The notes beneath the pieces are model-generated. The model saw nothing but the letters and a program-made list of their open reading frames with translations, ran no database searches and was not told where the DNA came from. From positions 37,710,230 to 37,774,229 of the forward strand of contig CM051516.1 in assembly GCA_028015205.1 (NCBI GenBank): DNA of 64,000 nt. Reading direction: 5' to 3'. Positions 1-13,100 of this stretch are shown here, piece after piece. Origin of the DNA: Mytilisepta virgata (Eukaryota > Mollusca > Bivalvia > Mytilida > Mytilidae). Numbering within the stretch: the stretch's first letter is position 1; every line of letters begins with the position of its first letter. Made by a program: the position numbers and the translations under genes.

Positions 1-872
1 TTATTATAATTGACCACTTTTCAATTAAGTATTTGTTATCTCCCCTTATTTCTGCCGACCATTTTCAGTCGGAGCCTTATAATTTTGTTACAATGAGCAA
101 TGCTGTTAATTGTTGCAATATACAAATTCACCAACTGCGTAAATAATGCATTGTCTAAGGTGTTCAAAATTCACCTGCTTAAAATAATGCATTGTCTAAG
201 AAAATGTATCACAAAATACCTCAATAAATTTGATGCACTGTATGGCCATTTCGTTGACTGACAACTCATCAGCAGTGCTCAAAATCAAAATGTTGGAAAT
301 CCAGTTAAGGATATAATGATGAATTAATAAGCACAACCATTAGAATCCCAAACAAATAAAACAAAAAGGAATCCAAACTCAGCTAAGGGTTACCTCTGCA
401 TCAAAAGGAAGAGCCTTAGAAATTTCTGATAATTTTTGTAAAATTTTGAATGGAAAATTTAAAGGCATTTAAGTAATAAATAATGCCAGGATAAAAATTC
501 TGGCTACTGGGCTGATAATGCCCTCAGGGACTTACAGTCCACCAGCAGATGTTCAACAGCATGTTACTGATAGAGTGGATCATAAACATAACATACAGGT
601 AAAAATCTGTCCCATCATACACATACAATAACAGTTAGAAACATAGTGAAAAATAAGGGGAGGTTGTGAAAATTTTTTTTTTTACCTTTCTGGACACAAT
701 GTAGTAATCAGATGAAATTATGAAAAACACAGTGGTAAACATGGTAAGCTACAGAGGGGATGATTGATTTTGTCACCTTTTTGTATAATTAACACATTTT
801 TCTGTGCTTTCAGTACAATAAAACATTATAAAATTCACTGGGTTTGTAAATTTATGTAAACAGAGTATTAAC
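1..872. other. Intron/3' flank of the Bcl-G-like gene with dispersed repeats
   Basis: I found no exon continuing the BCL-2 fold on the minus strand. Bases about 210-420 resemble 51285-51500 (shared core CAACTCATCAGC and GAAATCCA), so a dispersed repeat is present. Around 500-530 there is a short hairpin-like GGGCTGATAATGCCC. Confidence 0.4.
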
Positions 873-1111
873 CTGCCTCCAACCAGGTAGCACTTGATCA
901 ACAATGGAAGAGGCTACACATCTGAAATCTTCATAGCTGAAGGAATCTTGCTCCTTATCACACAGACCAGATACTGCAGCAGTCAATCTGTCGCCATAGT
1001 AATCCTTAATCTCATCTCCAATCCGAGCTAGTGTCATGGCTGCCTCGGTGTGTGGGGACAAAGGGGAGATAAATGGAGATTCCTCAGGAGAGATTATATT
1101 CCTTTTTATTG
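873..1111 (-). CDS. BCL2L14-like: Bcl-G-like exon B: BH3 motif
   Basis: The acceptor ATTTCAG is followed by CA, completing a phase-1 GCA codon. The donor is GGCAG|GTTAAT, phase 0. The exon encodes the BH3 helix and the start of the helix leading to BH1/BH2, and ends at PGWRQ. Confidence 0.75.
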
Positions 1112-2988
1112 CTGAAATTTATCAAAGCTGTATATCAATTACATGCACTACAACTTACAAAGATTACTGAACTGCAAAAAAGTTCACCATTTATGCTTAG
1201 TTATTCAAAATTATAACTACATGTAACTGTGGGGTTTACAAATACTATTAGTTAATGAAAACAGTGGTCTTTTGTTGACTTTTACATTTTACAATTTACA
1301 ATGTACCTGCAGTCTTTATTCAATAACCACTTGTATCAAAATATTGACATTTGAAATGAAGGAAATATTAATTGTTTTAAAATGTATTGCATGTCCCACA
1401 TACTTTAAAAATCAATTTCTTGATGAAATTTTACACATCAAGCATACACGTACTGAAAGTCAATATGGCTAAAACTTTGGCAAAAAAACTTACTTAGTTA
1501 ACAAGGTCACATTTATATTTTCATGTGATATCACACTAGAAAAAGAAAACTGTTCTCGTTAAGACTTTGAGGAATCTAATCATTGGAAAAGACAATGATT
1601 AGTTACGAATAATAAGTCTTCAGTCATATCTATTTTTTCTAGGTTTTTGTAATTTTCCATGAATAATGCAATTCTTTTATCATATGATAATTTTGTGCAT
1701 CTGCTGCAATCAGAAAATCCATACAAATTTAGTTTAAAACAAAATAAAAAGAATTCACAGTACCTTCTTCTACTTCAGATTCCAAACATTCAAACTGTGA
1801 TGTAACCTCATCTTCAACTGATGCCATTACATGTTGTATTTGATTATTTTGTTCTTCTTCCCACAGCCTCTGATCTCTGATGATCAGATGTAATTTGCTA
1901 CGATCAGCCAGTTTTAAAGTGGTACTACTGCTGACCATATCTACAGATATGCTTCCAGAATCAGTATACCCTTGTAATGATCCATGCATTATCATCTGCT
2001 CATTCATAATTCCATTGGTTGATGAGAGGGTTACAGATGAGTCTAACTCATCTAGTTCTTGGTTTTGCTGATCCATGATTACTGTTTGATTGCATTTTGA
2101 CTGTTTTTCTTCTGTTGCTTGGCTATCCATTGCTGTACTGTCTTTACAATAAACTGAACTATCATCGTGCTTCCCTTCACGAACTGCTTCAGCAGAAGTA
2201 TCACCAACTACTGTACTTTGATCAGTGTCCAAATCACTCTCACTCTTTAAGGTATATAATCTTTTACCAGACTGAGACTGGTCATTTGTTTTGCTCACTT
2301 GACTTCCGTCATTGAAACTACTGAACAAACTGGAAGTTGTTGATTCATATTCATCATCTGCATCACTGGTGTAACTCAGATTACTTGCATCATTACTTAT
2401 CTCACTTTCCAGTCTACCCACCTGGTAATTTGTAAATGGTGTACCCAAAGATGCGGTTGTTCTATCTTCAGAAAGGGGTGAACTCTCGGACTCCAAAAAG
2501 TATCTACCACGGTTTAATCCATGATCAAAAGATAAAGACTTGAAGTGCCTTCTGTCATGAATTAAATTATCAGCTGATGATGTTCTAAATGGTTTTGACT
2601 GGCCAGAATGTTCAGCAGGAAACTCATTAGATGAGTCTGATACCTGCAATTTTTTCTGTTCTTTCTGATATTTGTAACTGACATTATCTTCTGATGAACG
2701 GAATGAGGAATCGAGCTGCCCTAGTTTTTGTGCTATTGTGCGTTTCCTTGGTGATGCTGGGAAGGAATGATGTGGTTTATTGGAATGGAAAGGAAATTGT
2801 GCTGAATCTGACCCAGCACTTGATGAAGTTGAATAAACACATCCAGGATGTCTTTCATGTGGGTTTCTACTCAGAAAATTAAGTACAATAAATTTGGTTT
2901 CCAGTGCAAAACTCTCAGATGGAGGACTGGAGCCATCTGTGGATGAGCCAAAGGATGTTTTAGAATGGTGAATCTCCTTTGCTGCCAT
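873..2988 (-). CDS. BCL2L14-like: BCL-2-family protein, Bcl-G (BCL2L14)-like, 5' part
   Basis: Two coding exons (2988-1764 and 1111-873) join in phase 1 and give 488 residues; the 3' exons are outside the window. Residues 1-408 are low-complexity, rich in Ser, Asp and Glu. Residues 28-41 (ALETKFIVLNFLSR) followed by a basic SPRKRT stretch resemble the N-terminus of vertebrate Bcl-G. Residues 432-447 hold a clear BH3 motif with the LxxxGDE core (LARIGDEI at 436-443). FSYEDF at 466-471 followed by VDQVLPGW matches the segment after BH3 in BCL2L14 and, more loosely, BAK. The start is the first in-frame ATG after the splice acceptor at 3012-3013 (context AAAATGG). By family it should regulate mitochondrial apoptosis by binding BCL-2 relatives; pro-death activity is inferred. 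A divergent BAK-like multidomain protein is the main alternative, and the missing 3' exons would decide. Confidence 0.72.
1764..2988 (-). CDS. BCL2L14-like: Bcl-G-like exon A: serine-rich N-terminal region
   Basis: Single large exon preceded by an acceptor (TTTAATTTCAG) and ending in donor GAAG|GTACTG, phase 1. The first ATG after the acceptor, at 2997-2995, is out of frame, so the coding ATG is the second. The region is predicted disordered, with many SxE and SP sites and no folded domain I recognise. Confidence 0.7.
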
Positions 2989-5296
2989 TTTCTTTTCATT
3001 TTTCCAAAATTCTGAAATTAAACAAACCATTGTTTTTAGTAATGGCTTATTCAACATAAGTACAATAAAGTTAATCAATACTGAGTAGTATGTGATATGT
3101 TTTTTGGTACATAAAAAACAATACGACTTTGTTTGTATAGTAAAGTTTTACACTATGTTCAGTGAAATTGGCTATATTGTGGTGGACATTTTTTATTGAT
3201 GGACGAAGCCAAAAAGGTCAATTTCACAAAGGTCTTTCAAACCTAAGAAGGAAAGATTGCCTATCCATGCTAGTGTTCTAAATATAATATAAAAATTTAT
3301 AAACAAATGCCATTTGTTTCTTACTCAAAATTTAATTCAATCTATAACAACACAAATGTATGTCTATAAATCTCTTACTCATTTTTAAAAACAAAGTTTT
3401 CAATTAGTTCCAAACCTTTTAAGGGTGAAAAACCAACAGGTTTCATATCATATTACATTTTGACAATTGAAGATCAACTTTACTTGACACCATAATTCTG
3501 CTTTAATCTAATGATGTCATAAAATAATTACTTTTAAAATTATGACGTCAAAATCTTCCTTTCAAGTGATGTCAAAAATTACAGGAATTGTCTGCTTTTC
3601 AGCATGGTAGAAAAATCTGTAATTCATGTAATTACTATGTCACTCCTGCTTACTTCCATCATGCATAGCATTTGATATTGTGAAATATTCAAATTATTGT
3701 GTTTTATTTTAAAAATCCAGGAATATGATTTGATGTCATATTTTCTTAATGTGTCTGTTCAATTCTATATAATTACATACATAGTACTGCTACATAATCC
3801 GGCAATTTTCAATCTCTTTCATTGCCAATATTTGTTTGAAACAGATTTTTCAATGATGATTGTATGCATCTAAATAGGGTTTTACACATAAATCAAACAG
3901 GAACTATTTCACCGAATTATATAAGTTATAAGTTTGTTTTAGTCACATTAATGTTTTACAGGAAATTATACAACATCATTTGGAAATTCAAACTTTGCTG
4001 GTTTTGTTTTTTTATTTCGACAATTTTCACCCCCACAATCAGGCTTCCTAGAAAAACTTTCTGCCCGCTGTCTCAACTGCTTGGTCAGGCTATAATTTCC
4101 AACTCTGAAAGTAACCATTCAAAGGCCCTGTAATGTTAATCAACTGTGACAGAGTTGAAAATAAATTGCATCGTCTGGGTTTTTCCTAGGAACTACCGGT
4201 AATTAGCATTAAATTCAAGATAACCATTCAACAATATGATAAAATTTCTTCCCGACAAAATCTAAAATAATTTAGATATGCAAACAATATAAATTCTGAG
4301 TTTCAATTTACACTTTCACAATGGGTAATTCTCCATGACTTTTACCTCAGTTTTTTACCCCCTGTGGTACCAAAATACAGTATCTCCTGTTAATATATAT
4401 ACGTTATTGTATTTTATATAATATTATGTTCTTATGTGTATTGTTTTGTGTTTGCTTGACCCATACGGGTGTAATTTTGCAAATAAAATTATTATAATGG
4501 GAGGTTGAATTCATTGATCCTGGAATTGTATGTGACCCTTTCCAATATCAGTTTTGTGAATATATGTCCCTAGGTGTTATTCTTTCTCTCTTGTTTCATC
4601 AACCATCAGCAAAGGATTTAATTTCATATATAGCTCCGAGTGTTATTTATTCAGGGGCTGATACAGGCAAGAGAGACAGAGCAACATTAAAATATTTTCG
4701 ATGAGCATATTGAGGAACATCATTTCTAGTATTTTATGGCCATTTTTCCACCTGACAAATCTTCTGTCAACTTTAGGGATGCAGGGCGGTACCTTGAATC
4801 ACCGAAAATCTCATGAAAACACCATAAACCTGATATAATATTACCTAAACCTCATAAAATGTTGCAAATCTATTCTATTGGTATGCCAAAATTACATCTA
4901 GAAAACATAATTTTATTAATAATGTATAAGAAATGTGACTTTTATGAATGATTTTCTTAGACATAGTGCATTCTATATTAAATCAAAGCTGCTGATCAAC
5001 GTATCGATTAATGCCTGAAGGTAAATTGAAATTAATTATTGTGTATATTATAAACCAATATTTGTACTCTATGGTATTAATCACTTTAATTGCCAATTAA
5101 ACATGAAAGAAAAATAAAGAAAGTTGTAGCGTACCGGGTATAACTGTGGTTATAGCCCAATATAGGCGAATTAGCATAAATGATTAGATAAAAGAGTGAA
5201 GGTGGCTACTATTTATAATTTGAAGAAAATCTTTCTCAAAAATCGTGTTTTTATAAAAAATTGCTCAAAACTAATGAAAAATTAGAGGACACGAGA

Positions 5297-5480
5297 TTTA
5301 TGTTTTCTTAAATTTACTAAATTTTTATTGGATAAAATATTTTGCTTTTCTTAGATGAAAACGATCTTAATAAACTTTTATTAGATAAAATGTTTTTGTC
5401 TTCTTAGATGACAATGATCTAAATAAATGTTTAGTGAATAATATATTTTTGTTTTCTTAGATGAAAACGATATATAAGAT
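5297..5480 (+). repeat. About 53-bp tandem repeat inside the foldback element
   Basis: Units begin with TTCTTAGATGAAAACGAT-like sequence at about 5350, 5403 and 5456, with a weaker copy upstream, and are separated by AT-rich spacers. Confidence 0.6.
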
Positions 5481-5776
5481 TACATTTTTTTTAACCAATT
5501 ATTGGTAGAGGTATGCCAATATCAATCACTTGTGTTTAATTTAGTTAATCACAAAGCACTTAAATTAGAGTAGTATAAGTCAATTAAATATATTGTACAT
5601 TTACTGTGTATTTATTGTTTATTTATTAGTGTATTTACTAGTATATAGTTATAGTTTTAATATATAGGTATAGGTGTAGGTGTAAGGATTTAGGATCAAG
5701 TCATGGACGAGGGTTGTTTTTGACTTAGATGATTTGGAATGTTATATTGACGCCAAATACAGTAATATTATAGAAG

Positions 5777-5813
5777 CTTGTTTTTCTACCTCGGGTTGAG
5801 GTAGAAAAACAAG
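5777..5813. repeat. Perfect 16-bp stem, 5-base loop palindrome
   Basis: CTTGTTTTTCTACCTC is followed by the loop GGGTT and the exact complement. It lies inside the foldback element. Such a perfect stem in otherwise decayed DNA suggests a recent inverted duplication or a structural role. Confidence 0.85.
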
Positions 5814-7044
5814 GTAGTTCAAATATAGGTTCAAATTCTGAATACGATTCAGAAGAGGGTTGGACAGTAAAAAGTAGAAAGAACCGAAAAGCTAGCAGCT
5901 CCCCCAAGTTTTGAGTTATAGCGAAACTGTCAGAAAAGTGCCTGTCAGTAGACTAAATTACAGCGAAAATAATAAAAATCAAAATAGTAATAAGAAATAT
6001 AGTTCTTGTATCATCTAGCAATACAGAATTGGGTAATGAAATAAAACGTTCATGGCCTTGACGTGGCGTGAGGGCTCTTCCATTATTTACATTATTAGTG
6101 TATTGAAAATTATAAATAATGGTTGTATAACATTAACGAAATCAGTAATAAACTTAATTTATCCAAGGTATACACATACATGTAGTTTATTTAACTTTAC
6201 CTTAGGGCATTTAATATGAAATGCACTGTGTCTGAGAAAATTCTTCATAAAAGTCACATTTCTTAGAGTATTTTGATACAAATATGTTTTCTAGATGTAA
6301 AATTGGCATACCGATCAAATAGATGTGGTTTTAGCAACATTTTATGAGGTTTAGGTAATATTATATCAGGTTTTCGGTGTTTACCTAAGGTTTTTGGTGT
6401 TTTCCGAGGTTTTCGGTGATTCGAGATACCCAGGTGCAGTGTGTGTGTCTGCTTTGCACCTGTTATTTTTATTTTTTTATTGTTATACCTCCTGCACATA
6501 AAAACCCTGTACTGCTATATATAAAATGGTAGAGAATCTTGACATATTGAAATCTATATATACTGGTAGCTCACTATATTGTGATACTTAACACCATCAA
6601 AATGGTGTTGAATTTCAATGAAATAGCATGTGAATAGTATCGTCAATATAATGGAACCAGGGCCAGGGCCCAGGGGAGTATCATTTTTACTTTCACTTTT
6701 AAAGACATTTAAGAAATTCCTTTAACAATATGAATGTAAAAAAAAGCATTTTTTTGTATTCATTGCTCAAAATGACCCTGCTTTGACAAATAAAATTTGT
6801 TATCTCCGAACTCGTAAATTTAAGTTAAGGCTTTTAGTGACCACTGTATTATTTCTGATCCGTTCAGCTGAATGTTCAACCCGCTACTAAAAAGGTTATA
6901 CATTGCGTCGTTATTAGTCGTAGTAATCTTTTGGGGTGTTTATTCCACAATATATACCATTAATTTACATTTCAAGTTTCATCAGATCGTGTCTCGATTG
7001 GATCAAGGTTCTCTTTAGACAAAAATGACTTCGACCACTTTAAG

Positions 7045-7052
7045 CGGAAGTT
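7045..7052 (+). promoter_or_regulatory. ETS-like motif upstream of V-ATPase E
   Basis: CGGAAGTT lies about 100 bp upstream of the start codon, with a CRE-like half site (CGTCA) just after it. There is no TATA box at a fitting distance. An ATG at 7059 in another frame would be an overlapping upstream ORF if transcription starts before it. Confidence 0.25.
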
Positions 7053-7153
7053 CTTGAAATGTCTTCAACGTCATCGGTTTTTGTGAACAACAATCACGAG
7101 ATTTTTGGAAGAAATTGTACAGTCTTTCAGGCTGCAAAATTTAAGCAATTAAG

Positions 7154-7186
7154 ATGGCACTCAGTGACGCAGATGTACAAAAACAG
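7154..7186 (+). CDS. ATP6V1E: V-ATPase E exon 1
   Basis: Start codon in context AAGATGG; 11 codons ([11 protein letters not shown]); donor CAG|GTATAT; phase 0. Confidence 0.95.
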
Positions 7187-10100
7187 GTATATCAATAGTC
7201 TCCGTCAGTATTACTTAGACTATCTTGTTCACCGTAGATGTCTGAAATTATTGTCAGTAGGAGTAATCTATTTTTATGTCCAATTCATTGGTGGGGGGGG
7301 GGGGGGTTAAAAAAGCAGGCTCCAAATTTTGGTGGTGATAAAGTTGCAGGGTTGAATATCACCTGTATTCTTATATTAATTTTTTTTAAAGATATACACA
7401 AACACGTTAGAAAAATATTAAACAACCAGTGGAAGCTGTGAAAAATTTTTCAGGTTTGAAGATCATTTTTCCACATAAAAAATCATGTTTGGTCTCCAAG
7501 CTGTCATTTGAAAGTGTACTTTAAGATTTGAAGAGATGGTCGCAATTAAAAATTCAAATTCTTTATGTATTGTCTGTACCTGGCACTGTTGGCTGCAGTT
7601 TCTTTGGGATAAGTGTTGTTTCTATCATTATAAATCCTTTGTAGGGATATTAAGAACTGAACATTCAAGTATGATTTTAAGTAAGCTGTTTGAAAGCCTG
7701 ATGACAGTGCATTTTCAGGTTTTTCATATAACATCCCCTAATACACCTATTGACAGTACATGTCCAATCCGGAATTATTCTGAAATTACCAGCTACATGT
7801 AGTTCCCTGTTGTAACATGGCATTGTGAAAGAAACCTTACAAGGTGGCATATTCAAATGATCATAAACACTTCAAATAATGTGTTTATATAATTAGTAGC
7901 TAGGCTTCAACATGATGGTTCAAAACTATCGTCAACCTAAAGCATATTTTCCTTTGAAAGTTATATCTTTCCCTCGGCTCTTTATTGTGATCTTTAATTC
8001 TAACCACTTGACCCCAAGTGGAAGTTGTTTAATATCCCGACAAATCTGGATTGGACATTACTGTCAATAGGTGTATTGAATCTGTTTTTATCCTAAAAAA
8101 TATTCATCTTTTATTTCCATTTGCCTTTTACCTGTTGACCTTAGATATTATATGTTTGGACAAATTAGTATGGGATACATGGATTATAAAGTAGTGTTTA
8201 CTCCTTCTAATTCTCTCAGATCTAAATTTTACATGTTAATTTTATGATTGATTTAAGTGTACTACATGTAAGTTTATAACTCAGAACCTAAAAGTAGTAA
8301 GATCCTGTAATAATAATAATAATAATAATAATAAAAGCTTTATTTCAAGAGGGTAACACAGTTAGTTACAAAACTAATCTTCCCTGAGGCCCTCAATAGT
8401 AACACATATAAAACATTTTATACATTTTCACATATAGTATGAAATAAAGGTACAGGAGTAAACACATATAGATATAATCAAAATACAAACTAGAAAAACA
8501 ATTCATCACTTTGTGAGGTATCAGTTACAGAGTTTTGTTGAATATATTTCTTTATATTATCTTTAAAAGAATTAACAGAAGGTGAATTTCTTATATTATT
8601 TGGCAAGTCATTCCATAAAACTGCTCCTGAATAAGAAAACGATTTTTTGTAAAGCTCAGTTTTAGGTTTGGGGACTTTTAAATTACCATTAACAGCATTT
8701 CGTAGAGAATAGGGATTTTCATTAGAAATTAATTGAAATTTGTTGATTAGATATGATGGGGCTTCTGTTCTAAGGCTTTTATATACCAAGAGGTACTTAT
8801 GATATTTTATTCTATCTTCAACTTTCATCCATCCAAGCTTTTTAAATAAAGGGTTTGAAGGTGAAAGAGGGTCCATATCTAGTATTAACCGTGCTGCCCT
8901 TTTTTGAAGTTTAAGAATTCGACTTAAGTCAGTATTACTACAATTTCCCCAAATAACACAACAGTAATCAATAAGTGGCAAAATATATCCATTATAAAAA
9001 AGCTTTCTTGATTCAATATTCAAGAATTTTTTTATTTTGGAAAGTAGGTATACACGAGACGAAATTTTGGAGCATACCTGATCAATCTGATTTGTCCAGC
9101 ATAAGTTGGGATCTATTTTAACTCCTAGTATTTTTTCATTTATTGAATATTGTATAATACTTTCATTAATATTAAGAGAAACTTCACTGATTAGTGAAGA
9201 AGTCTTCTGTCTCGTACCAATTACCATACACTTTGATTTTGCATAATTTATGAACATACAGTTATCAGAGCACCATTTTTCAACTTGCAGTAAGTCATCT
9301 TGAGCTTTACCCAGAATTTCATTTAACTTTTTTCCAGAAATATGTATTGTTGAATCATCTGCATACATATCTGTATCACAGTCTTTAACATACAAAGGTA
9401 GATCATTTATATACAAAATAAATAATAAAGGCCCAAGTATCGACCCTTGAGGAACACCATACTTAATATAAGATTGTTCCGACTTAATATTTCCAATCTG
9501 TACCTGTTGAGTTCGATCCTTTAAGTAAGAAATGAAAAAATTAACAGCAATTTCATGAAAACCATAAATTTCAAGTTTTTTACACATGATATCATGGTCA
9601 ACAACATCAAAAGCTTTCCTCAAATCAAGAAGAATAGCTAAATTTATATTTCCATCATTCATTTCCTGCAACCATTTATCAATTAGATTAATAAGAGCTG
9701 TTTGACATGAATGAAAAGGTCTAAAGCCTGATTGTGCTGGATGCAGTAGGTTATTTTTGGATAAAAATTCATATATATGTTTAGCCACATGCTTTTCAAT
9801 TAACTTTGATATTGTTGGTAAGACAGAGATGGGCCTATAATTAGTAGGAAGAAACTTATCTCCAGCCTTATAGGCTGGTAAAATCTTCGCATTTTTAAGG
9901 TCAGTTGGGAATATTGCACTATCAATAATGCGATTAAAAATGTATGTTAACGGCGACACAATAATAGGAGCACTTATTTTTAATATTTTAGGGCTTATAT
10001 TATCAGTACCAGTAGATTTACTGGTATCAAGTTTCAAAATACTCTGAAGAAGTTCATTTGTTTTTACCGGTGGAATTATTAATTTGTCATTCACAGGCAG

Positions 10101-13100
10101 TCTTTCTTTAACAAAGCTTGCCAAAGAGTTGAATTCAGGATCAGAATTTAATTGCTTGTCTTTTCTCAAATTTTGAATGCAAGATGTAAAAAAGTCATTA
10201 AAGCTATTCACTATTTGTTTTGGATCTGTAATTTTAACATTGTTTTCAGTGTGAAGTTCATATGGTTTTATTTGTTTTGAGGGGTTAAGACTATGAATAC
10301 ATTTCCAGAGAACTTTGGGATCTTTAGAATCTTTTACAATTTCACTATAAAATTTTCTTTTGGATTCATCTATAACAAAATTTACTCTATTCCTCCAGTA
10401 TCTATATTCACCCCATAAACCTAAATTTTTATATTTGTCTCTCATGAGCCTAGCATGAATTATTTCATCATTGTACCAGTCTGGCTGGATATCTTTTTTA
10501 ACTCTTTTAGTTACAATAGGTGCATGCTTGTCCAGAACATTGTTAAATAACTGGTACCATACTTTTAATGATACATCTGGATCACTTTCTAATTCTACTA
10601 AATAAAAGGGAACATTTGCCAGATCCTTAAATCATTTGCCAGATCCTGTAAACTTTGGTAAGGATACATGAGAAGGGGAAGTTAAAAAATCCAGATAAGC
10701 AATATGCCACAATCCCTTAGCTTGAATTTGGATCATAATATTGTGAGTACCACTAAAATCATGTGTGCATGTACAAATGTACGTGTAGGATCAAACTTGG
10801 CAAATTTCACATTTGTCTTTTTCAGTTCATGCTGAAAAAAAAAAACAAATTTGAGTTCTCCATGGAACAAGATACCTACAGTCAGTGCAAACACTGTTAA
10901 AATTGTACATTATAAATATTTGTTAGATCGAACTCAGTTTTCTTTTATTTTCAGATAAAACACATGGTAGCATTTATAGAACAAGAGGCTAATGAAAAAG
11001 CAGAGGAGATAGATGCTAAGGTTAGTACAGCTTATCATTTGAGAGTATGTTTTTAATGCTCCAAGCAACAACAAAAAAGTTTTCACGATTCAGTCGTCTG
11101 TTAAGACCAATTTTGTCAAATTTCCTTGAAACATCACACAGTAACAGACCAAGGTATGCAAACTGCACTTTACATGTAAGTAGGTTCTTGAAGTCTTGTT
11201 TTTCTTGATATGTTGGCCTTTAAACATATATATTTTTACCCGGCTTGCAGCTTGTCATCACAAGTCCTTTAACATGATTGTTAAGCACACATAAGTGGAA
11301 ATTTGTGTAGATATGCATGTGAATGTAATGTAATGGTCCAAGTAGTTTTTGAGATTTATGTCTCTTTGGTCCTTACAAATTTTGACTTTATAAAGAATGC
11401 ATATTGATTTGCATACATGTATGGGGCCACTATTGTTATACGGTGTGGGTACATGTCCCATGTTGAAGGCTGTACTACATGTACATCGTTAACCTCATTT
11501 CGTATTTGTTAGTTCCATTTCAAGGTTTTTATCTTATTTACATTTACCCCTTAACTCATTTCTTTTCTATTGTATCATTGCACATTTTGCTTGTTGAATA
11601 ATATGGGACTTGTTATATGGTTAGAATATTATGTGTAAGTCTGATGTAAGATGTATAATTTGTCCATTGAATTTTTCTGGAGTTGTTGCCCTTTGGACTT
11701 TGAAGTTTCAACAATGTTCAATGTGCATGTTGTCATTATAACTCCCTTGACTTGGAAGTCCTTGACATCCGTCACATTTTTTAATAAGCCTGTGAGATGA
11801 TATGGTTGAGCTGTTTCATCTTGATAACTGTTTTACAATATGCCAACTATGAATTCCATATTGTGCAGCTGATATTAAATCTGTCAACACTACTGGTAGT
11901 GGGTTAGGTATCATTCGCAAGCGCTCGTTTCATTAAATATGTTAACTCTTAAAAGCCACGGTATAAATAGTACTTATATATCTTTTAATGAATTGTAACT
12001 ATGTCATAATGTTTAATTAATGCACTGTATTTGTCTATTTACCCAGGCTGAAGAAGAATTCAATATAGAAAAGGGAAGACTGGTACAGCAACAAAGAGTA
12101 AAGATCATGGAATATTATGAAAGAAAAGAGAAACAAGTAGAATTACAAAAGAAAATGTATGTCACATATTTTTAATCTTCTTGTAATTGCCTTTAAATGT
12201 ACTGCAAATTGGAAAGGATAATATTTTAGAATAATTTATTTTTAGTTTTTTCATTCAAAAAATAAGATTAAGAACATGAATAATTTTATTTCATTCCTTC
12301 TAATGTTAATTGAGATTCATACAGTTTGTATCTTTATTTTTCAGACAAAACTCAAACTTGTTGAATCAGTCAAGATTAAAAATATTGAAAGCAAGAGAAG
12401 ATCAGTTGAAGGTAAAAAGTTTCAGATACATGTATTAAGGCCAGAAAAAAAGGGCTGATTTCCAATACTGATGCTAACTTCTTACAGTAACAGGGTAGTA
12501 TAAAGTTTGAAAAAAATGTCTTTCTTTCAACATGCTCTAAGTAAACTCTAGATTATTAAATTTCTCTTTTTTAGAAAGTCCAGAGATGATAAGAAGCCAT
12601 TGTGGGATTATATCACTATACCAAATTGCCTTTATAGATTAGACTAATTCACATTTCAAATGAGGATTATCTCCCTTCTTCCCATTATAACTTGTCAATC
12701 GGGAAAATCATAGAAATGTTAATAAAAATATATGAAACTGAAAGTACATTTCATCTCAATTGAATTGTTAAAGTTAAACACAATTTATTATTGCTTTCAA
12801 CAAAGAGCAGTAGCCCTCACAAGAAGGTAAGTAAGTGGTCCCAGAAACACAGGTGTCAAAGATTAAAAACAAAGTAACCATTAATCTCAAATAAACACTG
12901 ACAATATTCCATACAATAAACTTATAAAGTATGTAGACAAGAAATACATCTAAAACTACAAAATGAGAATTTATTGCACCTGACCCAAGACAGGAACCTC
13001 TAGCCTTTGTTAGGGATGTGTGTTTTCAGCTCATCTGACCCAAAGGGTCAAGTGAGCTATTCTCATCACTTGGCGTCCATCGTCATCATCCGTTGACTTT

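Larger units (their letters stand above)
4788..6430. mobile_element. Foldback-type element with about 205-bp inverted ends
   Basis: The left arm (about 4788-4995) reappears inverted and diverged at about 6225-6430. Shared blocks include GAATCACCGAAAA, ATAATATTACCTAAACCTC and AAATGTGACTTTTATGAA. The roughly 1.2 kb interior has no intact reading frame. At about 5820-5910 it holds a remnant frame (SEYDSEEGWTVKSRKNRK) that could be a decayed transposon or LINE ORF1 piece. This looks like a non-autonomous DNA transposon; the superfamily is not assignable by eye. Confidence 0.7.
3014..7040. other. 5' region between the Bcl-G-like gene and V-ATPase E
   Basis: This stretch separates two genes pointing away from each other. 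It must contain the upstream non-coding exon or exons and the promoter of the Bcl-G-like gene, which I cannot place. Most of 4788-6430 is a foldback element, listed separately. Outside it I see only AT-rich sequence. Confidence 0.4.

Noticed and set aside
7059..7310. An 83-codon frame starting before V-ATPase E exon 1
   Set aside because: It overlaps the true start in another frame and runs into intron 1; at most it is an upstream ORF.
12276..12458. A 60-codon frame over V-ATPase E exon 4
   Set aside because: It reads intron sequence and the exon in the wrong frame; the phase-correct reading gives the conserved protein.
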